Origin: Sphingomonas sp. Leaf34
Lineage (GTDB): Bacteria > Pseudomonadota > Alphaproteobacteria > Sphingomonadales > Sphingomonadaceae
Assembly: GCF_001421805.1 (NCBI RefSeq)
Contig: NZ_LMLC01000003.1
Span: forward strand, 496,236-560,235
DNA length: 64,000 nucleotides
Reading direction: 5' to 3'
Part shown: positions 45,692 to 56,013 of the stretch, one piece after another
How positions within the stretch are numbered: position 1 is the first letter of the stretch
Layout of the letters: every line of letters starts with the position of its first letter
The notes under the pieces: model-generated
The model's database searches: none
What the model was told of the DNA's origin: nothing
Seen by the model: only the letters and a program-made list of their open reading frames with translations
Position numbers and translations under genes: made by a program

Positions 45692-47821
45692 CTACTTCGC
45701 CGGCCCGACCAGCTTCTGCGTGAAATAGGTCATCTGCAGCGCCTGTATCCGCGCCCCCTGCGCGATATCAGCATCGCCCGAATGCCCACCCGCGGTATCC
45801 TCATAGAACAGATATGGCAGCCCATATTCCTTCAGCCGTGCAGCAAACTTGCGCGCATGCTGCGGCCCGACGCGGTCGTCCTTGGTCGTCGTCCAGATAT
45901 AGGGCTCCGGATAAGCGACGCCCTTCTTGATGTTCTGATAGGGCGAGATCTTTTCGAGGAACGCCTTCTCCTCGGGCACCGTCACCGATCCATATTCGTC
46001 GACCCATGACGCGCCGGCCGCGATCCCCTCGTACCGGATCATGTCGAGCAGCGGCACCTGGATCGTCACCGCCTTCCACATATCGGGATGCTGGTTGAAC
46101 TCGACGCCCATCAGCAGCCCGCCATTCGACCCGCCATAGATGCCGAGCTTGGCCGGGCTCGTCAGCTTGCGCGCGAACAGGTCCTTGGCGACCGCGGCGA
46201 AGTCGTCATAGATCACCTGCCGCTTCGTCTTGCGCCCCGCGTCGTGCCACTTCGGCCCGAATTCGCCGCCGCCGCGGATGTTGGCGAGCACGTAGCTGCC
46301 GCCGCGTTCCAGCCACAGCTTGCCGGTGCTCCCCGAATAGCTCGGCGTCATCGACACCTCGAAGCCGCCATACGCGGTCATGATCGTCGGCGTGGTCCCG
46401 TCGAGCGTGATGCCCTTCTTGTGGACCACGAAATACGGCACCTTCGTCCCGTCGGTCGAGGTCGCCTCGAACTGCTCGACCACGTCGTTCGACGCATCGA
46501 ACTTCGGCGGCAGCGTCTTGATCGGCTTGGGTGCAGCGCCGGAGCCCGCATCGAGCGCATAGAGCGAGGTCGGCGTCAGGAACCCCGTCACTGTCAGATA
46601 CGCGTCGTCGCTACGATCGGTCGTGCTCGCGACGTCGATCGAGGCGTTGTCGGGCAACGCGATCGGCTTGGCGGTCCAGCCCCCTGCCCCGTGCGTATAC
46701 ACCGACGCGCGGCCGCGGACATTGTCGGACACCACCAGCAGCAGCTTCGACTTCGTCAGCCCCATGCCATCGACCGACTGACGCGGGCTCGGCGCGAACA
46801 CGATCGTCGGGTTGATCGTCCCCTTTTCAACCTCGGCAAGCGGTGCCGATGCAATCGCGCCCTCGGGAATCTTGCCCCAGGGGTCGCTCGTCGAGAAAAT
46901 CACCTGACCGTCGATCATCCCCGCCGGGAACGTCCGGTCGGGCAAGTCGAGCGGTCGCGCACCGGCGGGCGTCCACACCAGCTTGTCCGCCCCGAAAAAG
47001 GTTTTGCGGCGCTGGATCACGATCAGGCGGTTGCCCTTCTCGTCCGTTAGCACGTTCGCCGCCGTACCGCCCTGGTCGGTCGCAGCACCACGATACACCT
47101 CGGTCGCAGCGCTGAGCGGCTGCCCACGCTTCAGCTGCTTCATCACGAACGCATAACCCGACTGCGTCGTCGTCCCCGCCCCCCAGTCGCGCGCGACCAG
47201 CAGCGTATCCTTGTCGACCCAGGTCGCATCCTGCTTCGACTTGGGCAAGTTGAACCCATTGGCGACGAATGCGCCGGTCTGCAGATCGAACTCGCGATAG
47301 GTCACCGCGTCCTCGCCGCCCTCCGACAGCGCGACCAGGCACAGCCGCTGCTCGGGCTCGAGACAGGTCGCCCCCTTCCACACCCACTGCTTGCCCTCGG
47401 TCTTGCCGAGCGCATCGAGATCGAGCGCGGTCGTCCAGTGCGGCGTGGCCGACGCATAGTCCGCCGCGCTGGTCCAGCGCCACAACCCGTGCGGATGATC
47501 GGCATCCCGCCAGAAATTGTAGATCCGCCCGAACATCTGGTTGGGCATCGGGATGCGATCCTTCGCCGACGCGATCGCAAGCGCCTCGGCATAAAAGGTC
47601 TTGTAACGCGGATCGTTCTGGAGCCGCGGGAGCGTCTTCGCATTCTCCGCCTCGACCCAGGCAAGCGGCTTGGCGCCGTCCTTGTCCTCGAGCCAGATAT
47701 AGGGGTCGGCGGCGGTGTTCGTCTGTGTCATGGGTGCGACTTGGGCGAGCGTGGTGCCGCTCGCAAGGCCGGCGCCCCCGCTGAGTATTGTCGCCGCCAG
47801 CATCGAAGCCAGAACCCGCAT
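45692..47821 (-). CDS. Exported prolyl oligopeptidase family serine peptidase (S9)
   Basis: A 709-residue S9 peptidase cleaving short peptides, often after proline. A signal peptide (MRVLASMLAATILSGGAGLA) is followed by a seven-bladed propeller (residues about 60-420) and the alpha/beta hydrolase domain with the nucleophile in GIYGGSNGGLL, the Asp near KDDRVGPQHA and His in AGGHSGD. ATG 47821 is preceded by GGAGA; a GTG directly before it is an alternative. Likely periplasmic. Confidence 0.9.
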   Translation of the reverse strand: MRVLASMLAATILSGGAGLASGTTLAQVAPMTQTNTAADPYIWLEDKDGAKPLAWVEAENAKTLPRLQNDPRYKTFYAEALAIASAKDRIPMPNQMFGRIYNFWRDADHPHGLWRWTSAADYASATPHWTTALDLDALGKTEGKQWVWKGATCLEPEQRLCLVALSEGGEDAVTYREFDLQTGAFVANGFNLPKSKQDATWVDKDTLLVARDWGAGTTTQSGYAFVMKQLKRGQPLSAATEVYRGAATDQGGTAANVLTDEKGNRLIVIQRRKTFFGADKLVWTPAGARPLDLPDRTFPAGMIDGQVIFSTSDPWGKIPEGAIASAPLAEVEKGTINPTIVFAPSPRQSVDGMGLTKSKLLLVVSDNVRGRASVYTHGAGGWTAKPIALPDNASIDVASTTDRSDDAYLTVTGFLTPTSLYALDAGSGAAPKPIKTLPPKFDASNDVVEQFEATSTDGTKVPYFVVHKKGITLDGTTPTIMTAYGGFEVSMTPSYSGSTGKLWLERGGSYVLANIRGGGEFGPKWHDAGRKTKRQVIYDDFAAVAKDLFARKLTSPAKLGIYGGSNGGLLMGVEFNQHPDMWKAVTIQVPLLDMIRYEGIAAGASWVDEYGSVTVPEEKAFLEKISPYQNIKKGVAYPEPYIWTTTKDDRVGPQHARKFAARLKEYGLPYLFYEDTAGGHSGDADIAQGARIQALQMTYFTQKLVGPAK

Positions 47822-47879
47822 CACCGTATCTCCCTGATTTGCTTGGCGCGCTACATGCCGGGGTCTATCGCTGTCCGCA

Positions 47880-49295
47880 ATGCAACCGGACCAGATATCG
47901 GCCGCCGACGGCCTGCCCAAGCCGCGCCGCTTCATCGCCATCGCCGCGATCTCGGCGGGCACTGCGCTGACGATCATCGACGGGGGCATCGCCACCGTCG
48001 CGCTGCCGACGATCGCCCGCGACCTGAATGTCGGCAGCAGCGCGGTCGTCACCGTTGTCACGGTCTACCAGCTGATCCTGGCGATGGCGCTGCTCCCCTT
48101 CTCCGGGCTTGGCGGGCGGATCGGGCTGAAGCGCATGTATCAATATGGCCAGCTGATCTTCACGCTCGCCACCCTGCTCTGTTTCTTCGCCAAGAGCCTG
48201 CCCTTCCTGCTCGTCGTCCGCGCCGCGCAGGCGCTGGGCGCGGCGGCGGCGCTCAGCGTCTCGTCGGCACTGATCCGGTCGATCTATCCGGCCAAGCAGC
48301 TCGGCCGCGGGCTCGGCATCAACGGCGTCGTCGTCTCCAGTTCGGCCGCGCTCGCGCCGACCATCGGCGGGCTCGTGCTGGCGATCGCACCCTGGCCGTG
48401 GGTGTTCGCCAGCGCGGTGCCGTTCGCGCTGCTGAGCCTCGCGCTCGGCCGCGCGCTGCCCGAGCCGTGCAGGCAGGATGCACCGTTCGACGTGCTCGGC
48501 GCAGTGATGTGCGCGGCGATGATCGGGCTCGTCATCGGCGGCGCGGAGAGCGCAGTACACGGCGACAGCCCGATCGTCTCCGCTGCGATCGTCCTCACCG
48601 GCGTCGCGATCGGCTGGGTGTTCGTCCGGCGCGAGCGCGGCGAGGCCAGTCCGATCCTGCCGATCGACCTGCTCGCGCGGCCGGTGCTCGCGCTGTCGGC
48701 GATCGGCGCGTACACCGCGTTCATCGCGCAGATGACGTTGCTGCTGTCGACGCCGTTCCGACTGACGCACGCGTACGGCTTCAGCGCGGCGGAGGTCGGT
48801 GCGGCGATCGCACCGTGGCCGCTGGCGAACATGGTCGTGGCGCCGCTGTCGGGATGGTTGTCGGATCGCTATCCGGCGGGGCTGCTCGGCGGGATCGGGA
48901 TGGGCGTGTCGATCTGCGCGTTGCTGCTGCTCGCGTTCATGCCCGCGGATCCGGGCTATTTCGATATCGCGTGGCGGATGGCGCTGTGCGGATCGGGGTT
49001 CGGGATGTTCATGGCGCCGAACGCGCGGCTGATCATCGGCTCGGCCCCCCGCGAACGCGCGGCGGCGGCGGGCGGTCTGGTCTCGACGGTGCGACTGGTG
49101 GGGCAGACGACGGGCGCGACGCTGGTGGCGGCGCTGCTGGCGATGGGCGTGGGCGCGGGCACGACTCCGCCGCTGGTGGCCGCAGGCCTCGCGCTGGTTG
49201 CCGGCCTCTGCAGCCTCAGCCGCCTCCGCCCCTCGATCCGCAACCCGCCGACCGAGGAGACGCAGGACGTGCAACCCGCGCAACAGACGCGGTAG
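47880..49295 (+). CDS. MFS multidrug exporter, DHA2 (14-helix) type
   Basis: A 471-residue MFS protein with about 14 hydrophobic segments. Motifs fit the DHA2 drug:H+ antiporters: LTIIDGGIATVALPTIARDL in helix 1, LGGRIGLKRMY after helix 2 and GINGVVVSSSAALAPTIGG in helix 5 (motif C-like). The substrate is unknown. It is transcribed away from the prolyl oligopeptidase with a 58-nt gap. Confidence 0.85.
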   Translation: MQPDQISAADGLPKPRRFIAIAAISAGTALTIIDGGIATVALPTIARDLNVGSSAVVTVVTVYQLILAMALLPFSGLGGRIGLKRMYQYGQLIFTLATLLCFFAKSLPFLLVVRAAQALGAAAALSVSSALIRSIYPAKQLGRGLGINGVVVSSSAALAPTIGGLVLAIAPWPWVFASAVPFALLSLALGRALPEPCRQDAPFDVLGAVMCAAMIGLVIGGAESAVHGDSPIVSAAIVLTGVAIGWVFVRRERGEASPILPIDLLARPVLALSAIGAYTAFIAQMTLLLSTPFRLTHAYGFSAAEVGAAIAPWPLANMVVAPLSGWLSDRYPAGLLGGIGMGVSICALLLLAFMPADPGYFDIAWRMALCGSGFGMFMAPNARLIIGSAPRERAAAAGGLVSTVRLVGQTTGATLVAALLAMGVGAGTTPPLVAAGLALVAGLCSLSRLRPSIRNPPTEETQDVQPAQQTR

Positions 49296-49300
49296 CGCTG

Positions 49301-49404
49301 CTCCCTCTCCCCTCCGGGGAGAGGGTCGGGGTGAGGATCTGCCAAGCGATGCCGCGCCCGGAACAGCCCCTCACCCAAGCTCTCTCCCCATAGGGGAAAG
49401 GGAG
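49301..49404. repeat. Intergenic palindromic repeat, family B
   Basis: The left arm CTCTCCCCTCCGGGGAGAG and the right arm CTCTCTCCCCATAGGGGAAA are each hairpins, and the element is roughly inverted overall (GGGTCGGGGTGAGG versus CCCTCACCC). With the family C element it fills the 315-nt gene-free gap 49296-49610. Confidence 0.65.
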
Positions 49405-49466
49405 CAAAAGAACGGTCGACCGCGAAGTTGGGTGCACACGCCTTGGCCTGAAGCGGCCTTACCAAA

Positions 49467-49574
49467 CCACCCCGGCGAAGGCCGGGGCCTAATTGGGGGA
49501 CGGTGATAACGGAGCGCCGTCCCTCGCTACTGCGACCTTTCCAACTGGGCCCCGGCCTTCGCCGGGGTGGTGGT
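49467..49574. repeat. Intergenic palindromic repeat, family C
   Basis: ACCCCGGCGAAGGCCGGGGC near 49469 is repeated in inverse as GCCCCGGCCTTCGCCGGGGT near 49549, with roughly 60 nt between. Each arm can also fold on itself. It has no coding content. Confidence 0.7.
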
Positions 49575-49610
49575 TCGTGGGAGCGTCAGGACCCTCTCAT
49601 CCCCCTCCCC

Positions 49611-51353
49611 TCAGAACGCCGCCTTCGCGGTCGCCTCCCCCATCATCGCCGCGCGGACCAGCGGGATCGGCGGACCACCATAGCTCAGCAACTGGTCGTG
49701 GAACGCCTTCCACGCCTTCCGCCCACCCCGGCTCGCGGTCCAGTCGGCGCGCAGCTTGCGGATCATCAGCTTGCCCATCGTATAGTTCAGATACGCCGGA
49801 TCATACGTACCGCGCGCCGCCTGCTGCCGGGCATTGCCCTCGTCCTGATAGCAGTCGTCGACGAACATCCGGAACGACTGCTCCTGCGTCATTCCCCTGG
49901 CATGCATGCGGATCGCCGACAGATAGCGGCAATCGCGCAGCAACGCATTCGATATCTGCCCCACATGAGTCTCCGCGTCACCGCTATTGAGCCCCGCCTC
50001 CCACATCATCTCCTCGGCATAATGCGCCCAGCCTTCGGCAAACGCATAGCCGACGAACAGCCGCCCGAAGAGCGACGGCGAGCGGTTGGCGTGGAGGAAC
50101 TGGACGAAATGCCCCGGCATGACCTCGTGCACCGAGGTGAACAGCAGGTCGTTCTTGCCGGGCACGAACGCGTTCTGCACCGCCTTGGTCCAGCTCGGAT
50201 CGGGCGGCGAGATATAGTAGATCGACGGCACGCCCGTCTCGAACGGCCCCGGCGGATCGATATACGCCGAATTCTGCCGGTTATAGGGCGGCGATTCCTC
50301 GACCAGCGCCTCCTCGGTCCCCGGGATCGTCAGCAGATCGTGATCGACCACGAACTTGCGCAAGCTCGGGATCTGCCGCCGCGCCTCCGCCACCGGGCCA
50401 CCAACGGGCTTGTTCGCGTTCATCTTGTCCATGCACGCGAGGATCGTCTGTCCCTTGGCGAACACGCCGCACGCCTGCGCCAGCGCCGCCTGGTTGCGCT
50501 TCAGATCGGCGACGCCCGCCGCCTCGAGCTGGTCGAGCGGCGTATCCACGCCCTCGGTCATCGCGACCATCCGCGCGAACGTGTCGGCCCCCAGTGCGAA
50601 ATCCTGCGTCGCGGTCGCCCGCTGGCCCTCGGTCCACGTACCCAGATCGCGCATCGCCTTCGACGCCGCCTGCGCCGCATCCGTGAGCTGCTTCTGCGCC
50701 GCGGCATCCTTGACGCTCGCAAACGCCTTCACCGCGTCGCCCGCATAATAGTCCGCAAAGCCGTTGAACGCCGCCGCACCATAGTTGACGAAGCTCAGCG
50801 GCATCGGCGTCTTGAGGTTCAACTTGATGTTGCCCGTCGCCGCGGGGATCTTCTGCAGGAACGCAGTCAGCGCCTTCATCCGGGTCGGCGCATCGGCATA
50901 GTTGCGCGCGATATAGACGTTCGGATCGAGCCCCGCGCCGACATACCATGCCGGGTTGCGATGCGGCTGATCCGCGTCTTCCAGCCAGAACAGCTTGCCC
51001 TTGGCGACCTGCACCAGATAGTCGCGCTCGAACGCCTCGCTCGGCTTCAGGTCCTTGAACGCCCCCGCCTTGTCGATTGCAGTGTGCAGGAAGTCGGCCT
51101 GCCGCTTCAACCCCGCAGCACTCCAGTCGCCGAGCCCGCCGTCATAGTCGTGCTTGCCCTGATAGACCGCATTGGCCGGATCGATCTTGAACCAGCCGTC
51201 GATAAAGCCATCGCGGAACCCGGCCCAATCGCTGGCCGCGGTCGGCGTCGGTGCAGGTGCCACGGCCTGCGTATTCGACGTGGTCTGTGCGGGCCCACAC
51301 GCGCTGAGCGCAAGTACGGCGCCTAGCGCCGTCGTCAGAAGTCCGATCCGCAT
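49611..51353 (-). CDS. DUF885 lipoprotein, putative metallopeptidase-like
   Basis: A 580-residue DUF885 protein. The N-terminus has a lipobox (LALSAC, Cys at about 19), so it is a membrane-anchored lipoprotein. The middle and C-terminal parts are helical, with the HEVMPGHF motif (an HExxxxH-like zinc site) and AEGWAHYAEEMM, both typical of DUF885. Activity is not established for most members; a zinc peptidase or carboxypeptidase is likely. ATG 51353 follows GGAGACAGG; the longer open frame to 52439 is not used. Confidence 0.85.
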   Translation of the reverse strand: MRIGLLTTALGAVLALSACGPAQTTSNTQAVAPAPTPTAASDWAGFRDGFIDGWFKIDPANAVYQGKHDYDGGLGDWSAAGLKRQADFLHTAIDKAGAFKDLKPSEAFERDYLVQVAKGKLFWLEDADQPHRNPAWYVGAGLDPNVYIARNYADAPTRMKALTAFLQKIPAATGNIKLNLKTPMPLSFVNYGAAAFNGFADYYAGDAVKAFASVKDAAAQKQLTDAAQAASKAMRDLGTWTEGQRATATQDFALGADTFARMVAMTEGVDTPLDQLEAAGVADLKRNQAALAQACGVFAKGQTILACMDKMNANKPVGGPVAEARRQIPSLRKFVVDHDLLTIPGTEEALVEESPPYNRQNSAYIDPPGPFETGVPSIYYISPPDPSWTKAVQNAFVPGKNDLLFTSVHEVMPGHFVQFLHANRSPSLFGRLFVGYAFAEGWAHYAEEMMWEAGLNSGDAETHVGQISNALLRDCRYLSAIRMHARGMTQEQSFRMFVDDCYQDEGNARQQAARGTYDPAYLNYTMGKLMIRKLRADWTASRGGRKAWKAFHDQLLSYGGPPIPLVRAAMMGEATAKAAF

Positions 51354-51479
51354 CCTGTCTCCAATTCCGATTCGTCCGGCGCCATGCTGCCAGCCGACGC
51401 CTCGGTACGCCAGCGTGCGGAACGGCCCACGCGGTGAGCCGTTGAGCGTGCATCTGCTTTCAACAGACCGGAGACCCCC

Positions 51480-52304
51480 ATGCCCTATATAAAAACCCGT
51501 GACGGTACAGATATTTACGTCAAGGATTGGGGCACCGGACGTCCGGTCATCCTGACGCATGGCTGGCCGCTCAACGCGGATAGCTGGGACGCGCAGGCGA
51601 TGGCGCTCGCGCAGGCCGGCTTCCGCGCGATCGCGTATGACCGCCGCGGGTTCGGCCGCTCGGGCCAGCCCTGGAGCGGTTACGACTATGACACGCTCAC
51701 CGACGATCTCGCCGACGTGATGGAAGCCACCGGTGCCAACACCGACGCGACGATCGTCGCCTTCTCGATGGGCGGCGGCGAGATCGCGCGCTACATGAGC
51801 CGCTACGACGGCAAGGGCGTGGTCGCCGCGGGGCTGATCTCGTCGGTCGTGCCGTACATGCTCAAGACCGACGATAATCCCGATGGCGTCGACGAAGAGA
51901 CGCTCGCGGGAATCGGCGCGGGTATCGAGGACGATCGCCCGGCATTCTTCAAGACCTTCCTCCAGCAATTCCTCGGCGTCGGATTCATCACCTCGCCGGT
52001 CAGCGACGAGGTCGTCGACTGGGCCTGGGGCCTGGCGATGCAGGCAGGGCTCCATCCGACGCTGCGGTGTGCGGAGGCATTCGGCCACACCGACTTCCGC
52101 GGCGACCTGGCGGCGTTCCGCGTCCCGACGCTGGTCGTCCACGGCACGAGCGACAAGACCGTGCCGATCGACGCCACGGGCCGCGCCGCCGCGAAGGGTA
52201 TCGCGGGCTCGCAACTCGTCGAATATGACGGCGCGCCGCACGGCCTGACGATCACCGAAAGCGACCGCTTCACGAACGACCTGCTGACGTTCCTGGGCCG
52301 GTAA
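51480..52304 (+). CDS. Alpha/beta hydrolase, cofactor-free haloperoxidase-like
   Basis: A 274-residue alpha/beta hydrolase of the non-haem chloroperoxidase/esterase type. It has LTHGWPLNADSWD (oxyanion HGxP), the nucleophile in AFSMGGGE, Asp in GTSDKTVP and His in APHGLTITE. Such enzymes are esterases or perhydrolases; the physiological substrate is unknown. No signal peptide. GGAGA precedes the ATG. Confidence 0.88.
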   Translation: MPYIKTRDGTDIYVKDWGTGRPVILTHGWPLNADSWDAQAMALAQAGFRAIAYDRRGFGRSGQPWSGYDYDTLTDDLADVMEATGANTDATIVAFSMGGGEIARYMSRYDGKGVVAAGLISSVVPYMLKTDDNPDGVDEETLAGIGAGIEDDRPAFFKTFLQQFLGVGFITSPVSDEVVDWAWGLAMQAGLHPTLRCAEAFGHTDFRGDLAAFRVPTLVVHGTSDKTVPIDATGRAAAKGIAGSQLVEYDGAPHGLTITESDRFTNDLLTFLGR

Positions 52305-52310
52305 GCACTC

Positions 52311-52435
52311 GATCCTCCCCCGCAAGGGGGAGGTGGCAGGCTCTCGCCTGACGGAGGGGGAGGAACGCGAAACGCCTTTTCCGTGTCCTCCCCCTCCGTC
52401 ACCTTCGGCGACACCTCCCCCTGGCTGGGGAGGAT
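52311..52435. repeat. Intergenic palindromic repeat, family A copy 3
   Basis: ATCCTCCCCCGCAAGGGGG at the left is mirrored by CCCCTGGCTGGGGAGGAT at the right, with internal GACGGAGGGGG / CCCCTCCGTC. It sits between convergent genes and may also act as terminator. Confidence 0.75.
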
Positions 52436-52444
52436 GCAAAGAGA

Positions 52445-52771
52445 TTAGTTCCCCAAAGGAACGATCACCTCGTCGGGATGCGCGACGTTCAGCTCCTTGC
52501 GGACCATCTCGTCGACCATATCGGGGTTCGCGTGATCAGGGTTGAGCAACGCAACCCGGTTCTTCAAAACCTCACGCTTGCGATCGAGCGCGGCATAGTC
52601 CTGCTCACGCTTCGCAAGCTGGCGCTTGTAATCGCCATAGGCGAACATCCCGTTCGGGCCGAGCACGGCATACGCGCCGAAAAAGGCCATCAGCGTCAGC
52701 CCCAGCGCAGGCCAGGCGGCCTTGCGCATCGTCTTCCGCAGCTTGCTGGTCTTCGTCGTCACGCGTGCCAT
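52445..52771 (-). CDS. ftsB: Septum formation initiator FtsB/DivIC family
   Basis: A 108-residue bitopic membrane protein: a short basic cytoplasmic tail, one membrane helix (WPALGLTLMAFFGAYAVLG), a coiled coil (QLAKREQDYAALDRKREVLKN) and the end motif with DMVDEMVRKEL. It fits FtsB, part of the FtsQLB divisome complex. It lies directly downstream of enolase in the same direction (25-nt gap), the eno-ftsB order common in Proteobacteria. Confidence 0.9.
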   Translation of the reverse strand: MARVTTKTSKLRKTMRKAAWPALGLTLMAFFGAYAVLGPNGMFAYGDYKRQLAKREQDYAALDRKREVLKNRVALLNPDHANPDMVDEMVRKELNVAHPDEVIVPLGN

Positions 52772-52796
52772 GTCGTCCTCCGCGGGAATGAGAGTA

Positions 52797-54089
<1,293 letters not shown>

Positions 54090-54208
54090 CTACAAATCCC
54101 GGGGGGGGTCGTTCGCGCTGCCTCTATCGCCTCGCGCCATTCCGGGCAATCGCGCGACTGCCCCGGCGACTGACCCGCAACAGTGTCGTGCATTAGCGCG
54201 GCGATCCG

Positions 54209-54233
54209 GGAACCGCACTTCGATGGCGGTGTT
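54209..54233 (+). promoter_or_regulatory. EcfG-type general stress promoter
   Basis: GGAAC, 17 nt, GTT (GGAAC-N16-TGTT): one mismatch to the alphaproteobacterial EcfG consensus GGAAC-N16/17-CGTT. It is 31 nt upstream of the YqjD-like gene, a plausible stress gene. Confidence 0.55.
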
Positions 54234-54263
54234 GAGGGCGTAACAATTCTGAAAGGGACCGTC

Positions 54264-54758
54264 ATGGCCGACTCCAGCGTAAACGATACCGTCAACGACC
54301 TGAAAACGACCACGACCCAGGTCGGCAACGAGCTCGCCACGACCGTCGACACCGAAGCCAGCAATCTGTCGGGCAAGACCGCCGATGCCAAGCAGGCGAT
54401 CAAGGACGGCGCGAGCAAATATGGCGCGCAGGCCGCCGACAAGGCGCGCACCTTCGCCGAGGACGGCAAGGCCCGCGCGAGCGGCGCGCTGGAGCAGATC
54501 GCACAGCTGCTGACCGACGCCGCCGGCCAAGTCGACGAGAAGCTCGGGTCGCAATATGGCGGCTATGCGCGCAACGCGGCCGACAGCGTGTCCGGCTTTG
54601 CCGACCAGGTGAAGGCCAAGGATATTGACGAGCTTTTCGACGACGCGCGCGAACTCGTCCGCAAGTCGCCCGCCATCGCGGTCGGCGCTGCCGCCGCCGT
54701 CGGGTTCGTTGTCGCGCGACTGGTGCAGTCGGGCGTCGACGCCAACCCGAAGGGCTGA
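54264..54758 (+). CDS. YqjD/ElaB-like (DUF883-type) stress membrane protein
   Basis: A 164-residue protein: a long amphipathic, Ala/Asp/Lys-rich helical region with repeated Asp-Ala-Lys pattern, then a C-terminal hydrophobic segment (SPAIAVGAAAAVGFVVARLV). This layout is that of YqjD/ElaB, inner-membrane proteins that in E. coli bind ribosomes in stationary phase. It is followed by a YqjE-like gene as in the E. coli yqjD-yqjE operon, which supports the assignment. ATG 54264 follows AAGGGA. Confidence 0.7.
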   Translation: MADSSVNDTVNDLKTTTTQVGNELATTVDTEASNLSGKTADAKQAIKDGASKYGAQAADKARTFAEDGKARASGALEQIAQLLTDAAGQVDEKLGSQYGGYARNAADSVSGFADQVKAKDIDELFDDARELVRKSPAIAVGAAAAVGFVVARLVQSGVDANPKG

Positions 54759-54762
54759 GGCC

Positions 54763-55128
54763 TTGACCAAGCCGATCCTGTCCGAGCCGGCGACGATCGC
54801 CGGTGAGGACGAGAGCCTGTCCACGATCGTCAGCCGCCTGGCGAGCGAAACGCGCAGCCTCGCGACTGCGGAAGTGGCAGTCTACAAGGCGAAGTTCGGC
54901 GAGACGGCGAGCGCCTACAAGTCGGCGGCGATGTTCTTCGCCGTCGCCGGCGTGCTGGCGCTGGCCGCGCTGATCGCACTGCTGGTCGGTGCGATCTTGA
55001 CGCTGGCAACCGTGATGGGGCCTGGATGGTCGACCGCAATCGTCGTCGTGGCGGTGCTGGCATTCGCCGGCATCCTCGCGATGATCGGCAAGTCGAAGCT
55101 TCAGACCAAGAGCGAGCCCGTATCATGA
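54763..55128 (+). CDS. YqjE-like phage holin family (PF07332-type) membrane protein
   Basis: A 121-residue protein with an amphipathic N-terminus (LSTIVSRLASETRSLATAEVAVYKAKF) and two membrane helices (AMFFAVAGVLALAALIALLVGAI... and AIVVVAVLAFAGILAMIG). Despite the family name these are chromosomal YqjE-type proteins, not prophage holins. The start is TTG 54763, since no ATG fits and the gap to the previous stop is tiny. It overlaps the next gene by ATGA. Confidence 0.78.
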   Translation: MTKPILSEPATIAGEDESLSTIVSRLASETRSLATAEVAVYKAKFGETASAYKSAAMFFAVAGVLALAALIALLVGAILTLATVMGPGWSTAIVVVAVLAFAGILAMIGKSKLQTKSEPVS

Positions 55129-55397
55129 CATCCGCCAAAGTCGCCGCCGCAGAGATCGAGTCCGCCCTTGCCCGCCAGCGCGTCATGATGACGCTCGGGC
55201 AGTTGCAGGATCGGCTCAATCCCCGGAAGCTCGCGCTCAACGCCAGCCGCGACGTTGCCGAAGTCGGTACCGCTGCGCTGAACGCAAGCGTCGAAACGGT
55301 GCGGCGCAATCCCGGCCCGACCGCGGGCTTTGCCGCGGTCGCCGGGCTGTTCCTCGCCCGTCACCGGATCGTCGGCCTGTTTCGCCGCGGCCGCTGA
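55125..55397 (+). CDS. DUF3618 membrane-associated protein
   Basis: A 90-residue protein with the DUF3618-like start (AAAEIESALARQRVMMTLGQLQDRLNPRKL) and a weak hydrophobic end (PTAGFAAVAGLFLARHRIVGLF). It is third in the coupled YqjD/YqjE-like operon, starting inside the previous stop. Function unknown; probably part of the same membrane complex. Confidence 0.75.
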   Translation: MTSAKVAAAEIESALARQRVMMTLGQLQDRLNPRKLALNASRDVAEVGTAALNASVETVRRNPGPTAGFAAVAGLFLARHRIVGLFRRGR

Positions 55398-55466
55398 AAG
55401 CCTTGAAACCATGAAGTCCCGGCTCACATTTAGAGACGAGCAGCTTGCCATTAGAAGGACCGTTCC

Positions 55467-55934
55467 ATGACCGACGCAAAGACCGCCATTCACGATACCG
55501 AAAACCGCGTCCGCGACGGTCTCGACACCGTACGCGAGACCGCATCGAAGGTGTATCACGACGCCGGCGACAAGGCCTCCGAGGTCCTCGAAGTTTCGCG
55601 CGAGAAGACCAAGCGCGTCGTCAACACGCTCGAATCCAACCCGCTCGGCCTCCTCGTCGGCGGTCTTGCCGTCGGCGCGATCGCCGGCGCGCTCATCCCG
55701 CGTTCGGCGCGTGAAAAGGAACTGCTCGCCCCCGTCGGCAAGCGTCTGAGCGAGACCGTTGTCGCGGCGACCGCCGCTGCCAAGGCTGCCGGCCAGTCGG
55801 AACTCGGCGAGCTCGGCCTGACCAAGGACAATGCACGCGGTCAGGCACGCGGGCTGCTCGACGGTATCGTCAAGGCGCTCAGCACGGCGGGTACCGCAGG
55901 TGCGAAGGCCGTTTCGCAGAAGCCGGCCGTCTAA
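55467..55934 (+). CDS. Hypothetical stress-type membrane protein with glycine-rich helix
   Basis: A 155-residue protein. The N-terminal half is a charged helix (RVRDGLDTVRETASKVYHDA), followed by one glycine-rich membrane segment (NPLGLLVGGLAVGAIAGALI) and an Ala-rich tail. Not a named family to my knowledge, but its layout resembles its neighbours at 54264-55397. AGAAGGA lies upstream of ATG 55467. It is likely a fourth member of the stress cluster. Confidence 0.7.
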   Translation: MTDAKTAIHDTENRVRDGLDTVRETASKVYHDAGDKASEVLEVSREKTKRVVNTLESNPLGLLVGGLAVGAIAGALIPRSAREKELLAPVGKRLSETVVAATAAAKAAGQSELGELGLTKDNARGQARGLLDGIVKALSTAGTAGAKAVSQKPAV

Positions 55935-56013
55935 AAGACACCGGCAAAGGGTTCAAAGCGCGGGTCGAACACGCTAGGGCACCTGCAACCTCCCTCCCAA
56001 GGACAAGCAGCGC

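Noticed and set aside
49301-49574. Possible CRISPR array from repeated C/G-rich blocks
   Set aside because: The blocks are inverted, differ in sequence and lack regular spacers; they are palindromic intergenic elements.
54763-55128. Phage holin-family protein as evidence of a prophage
   Set aside because: No other phage genes nearby; the context is a YqjD/YqjE-like chromosomal operon.
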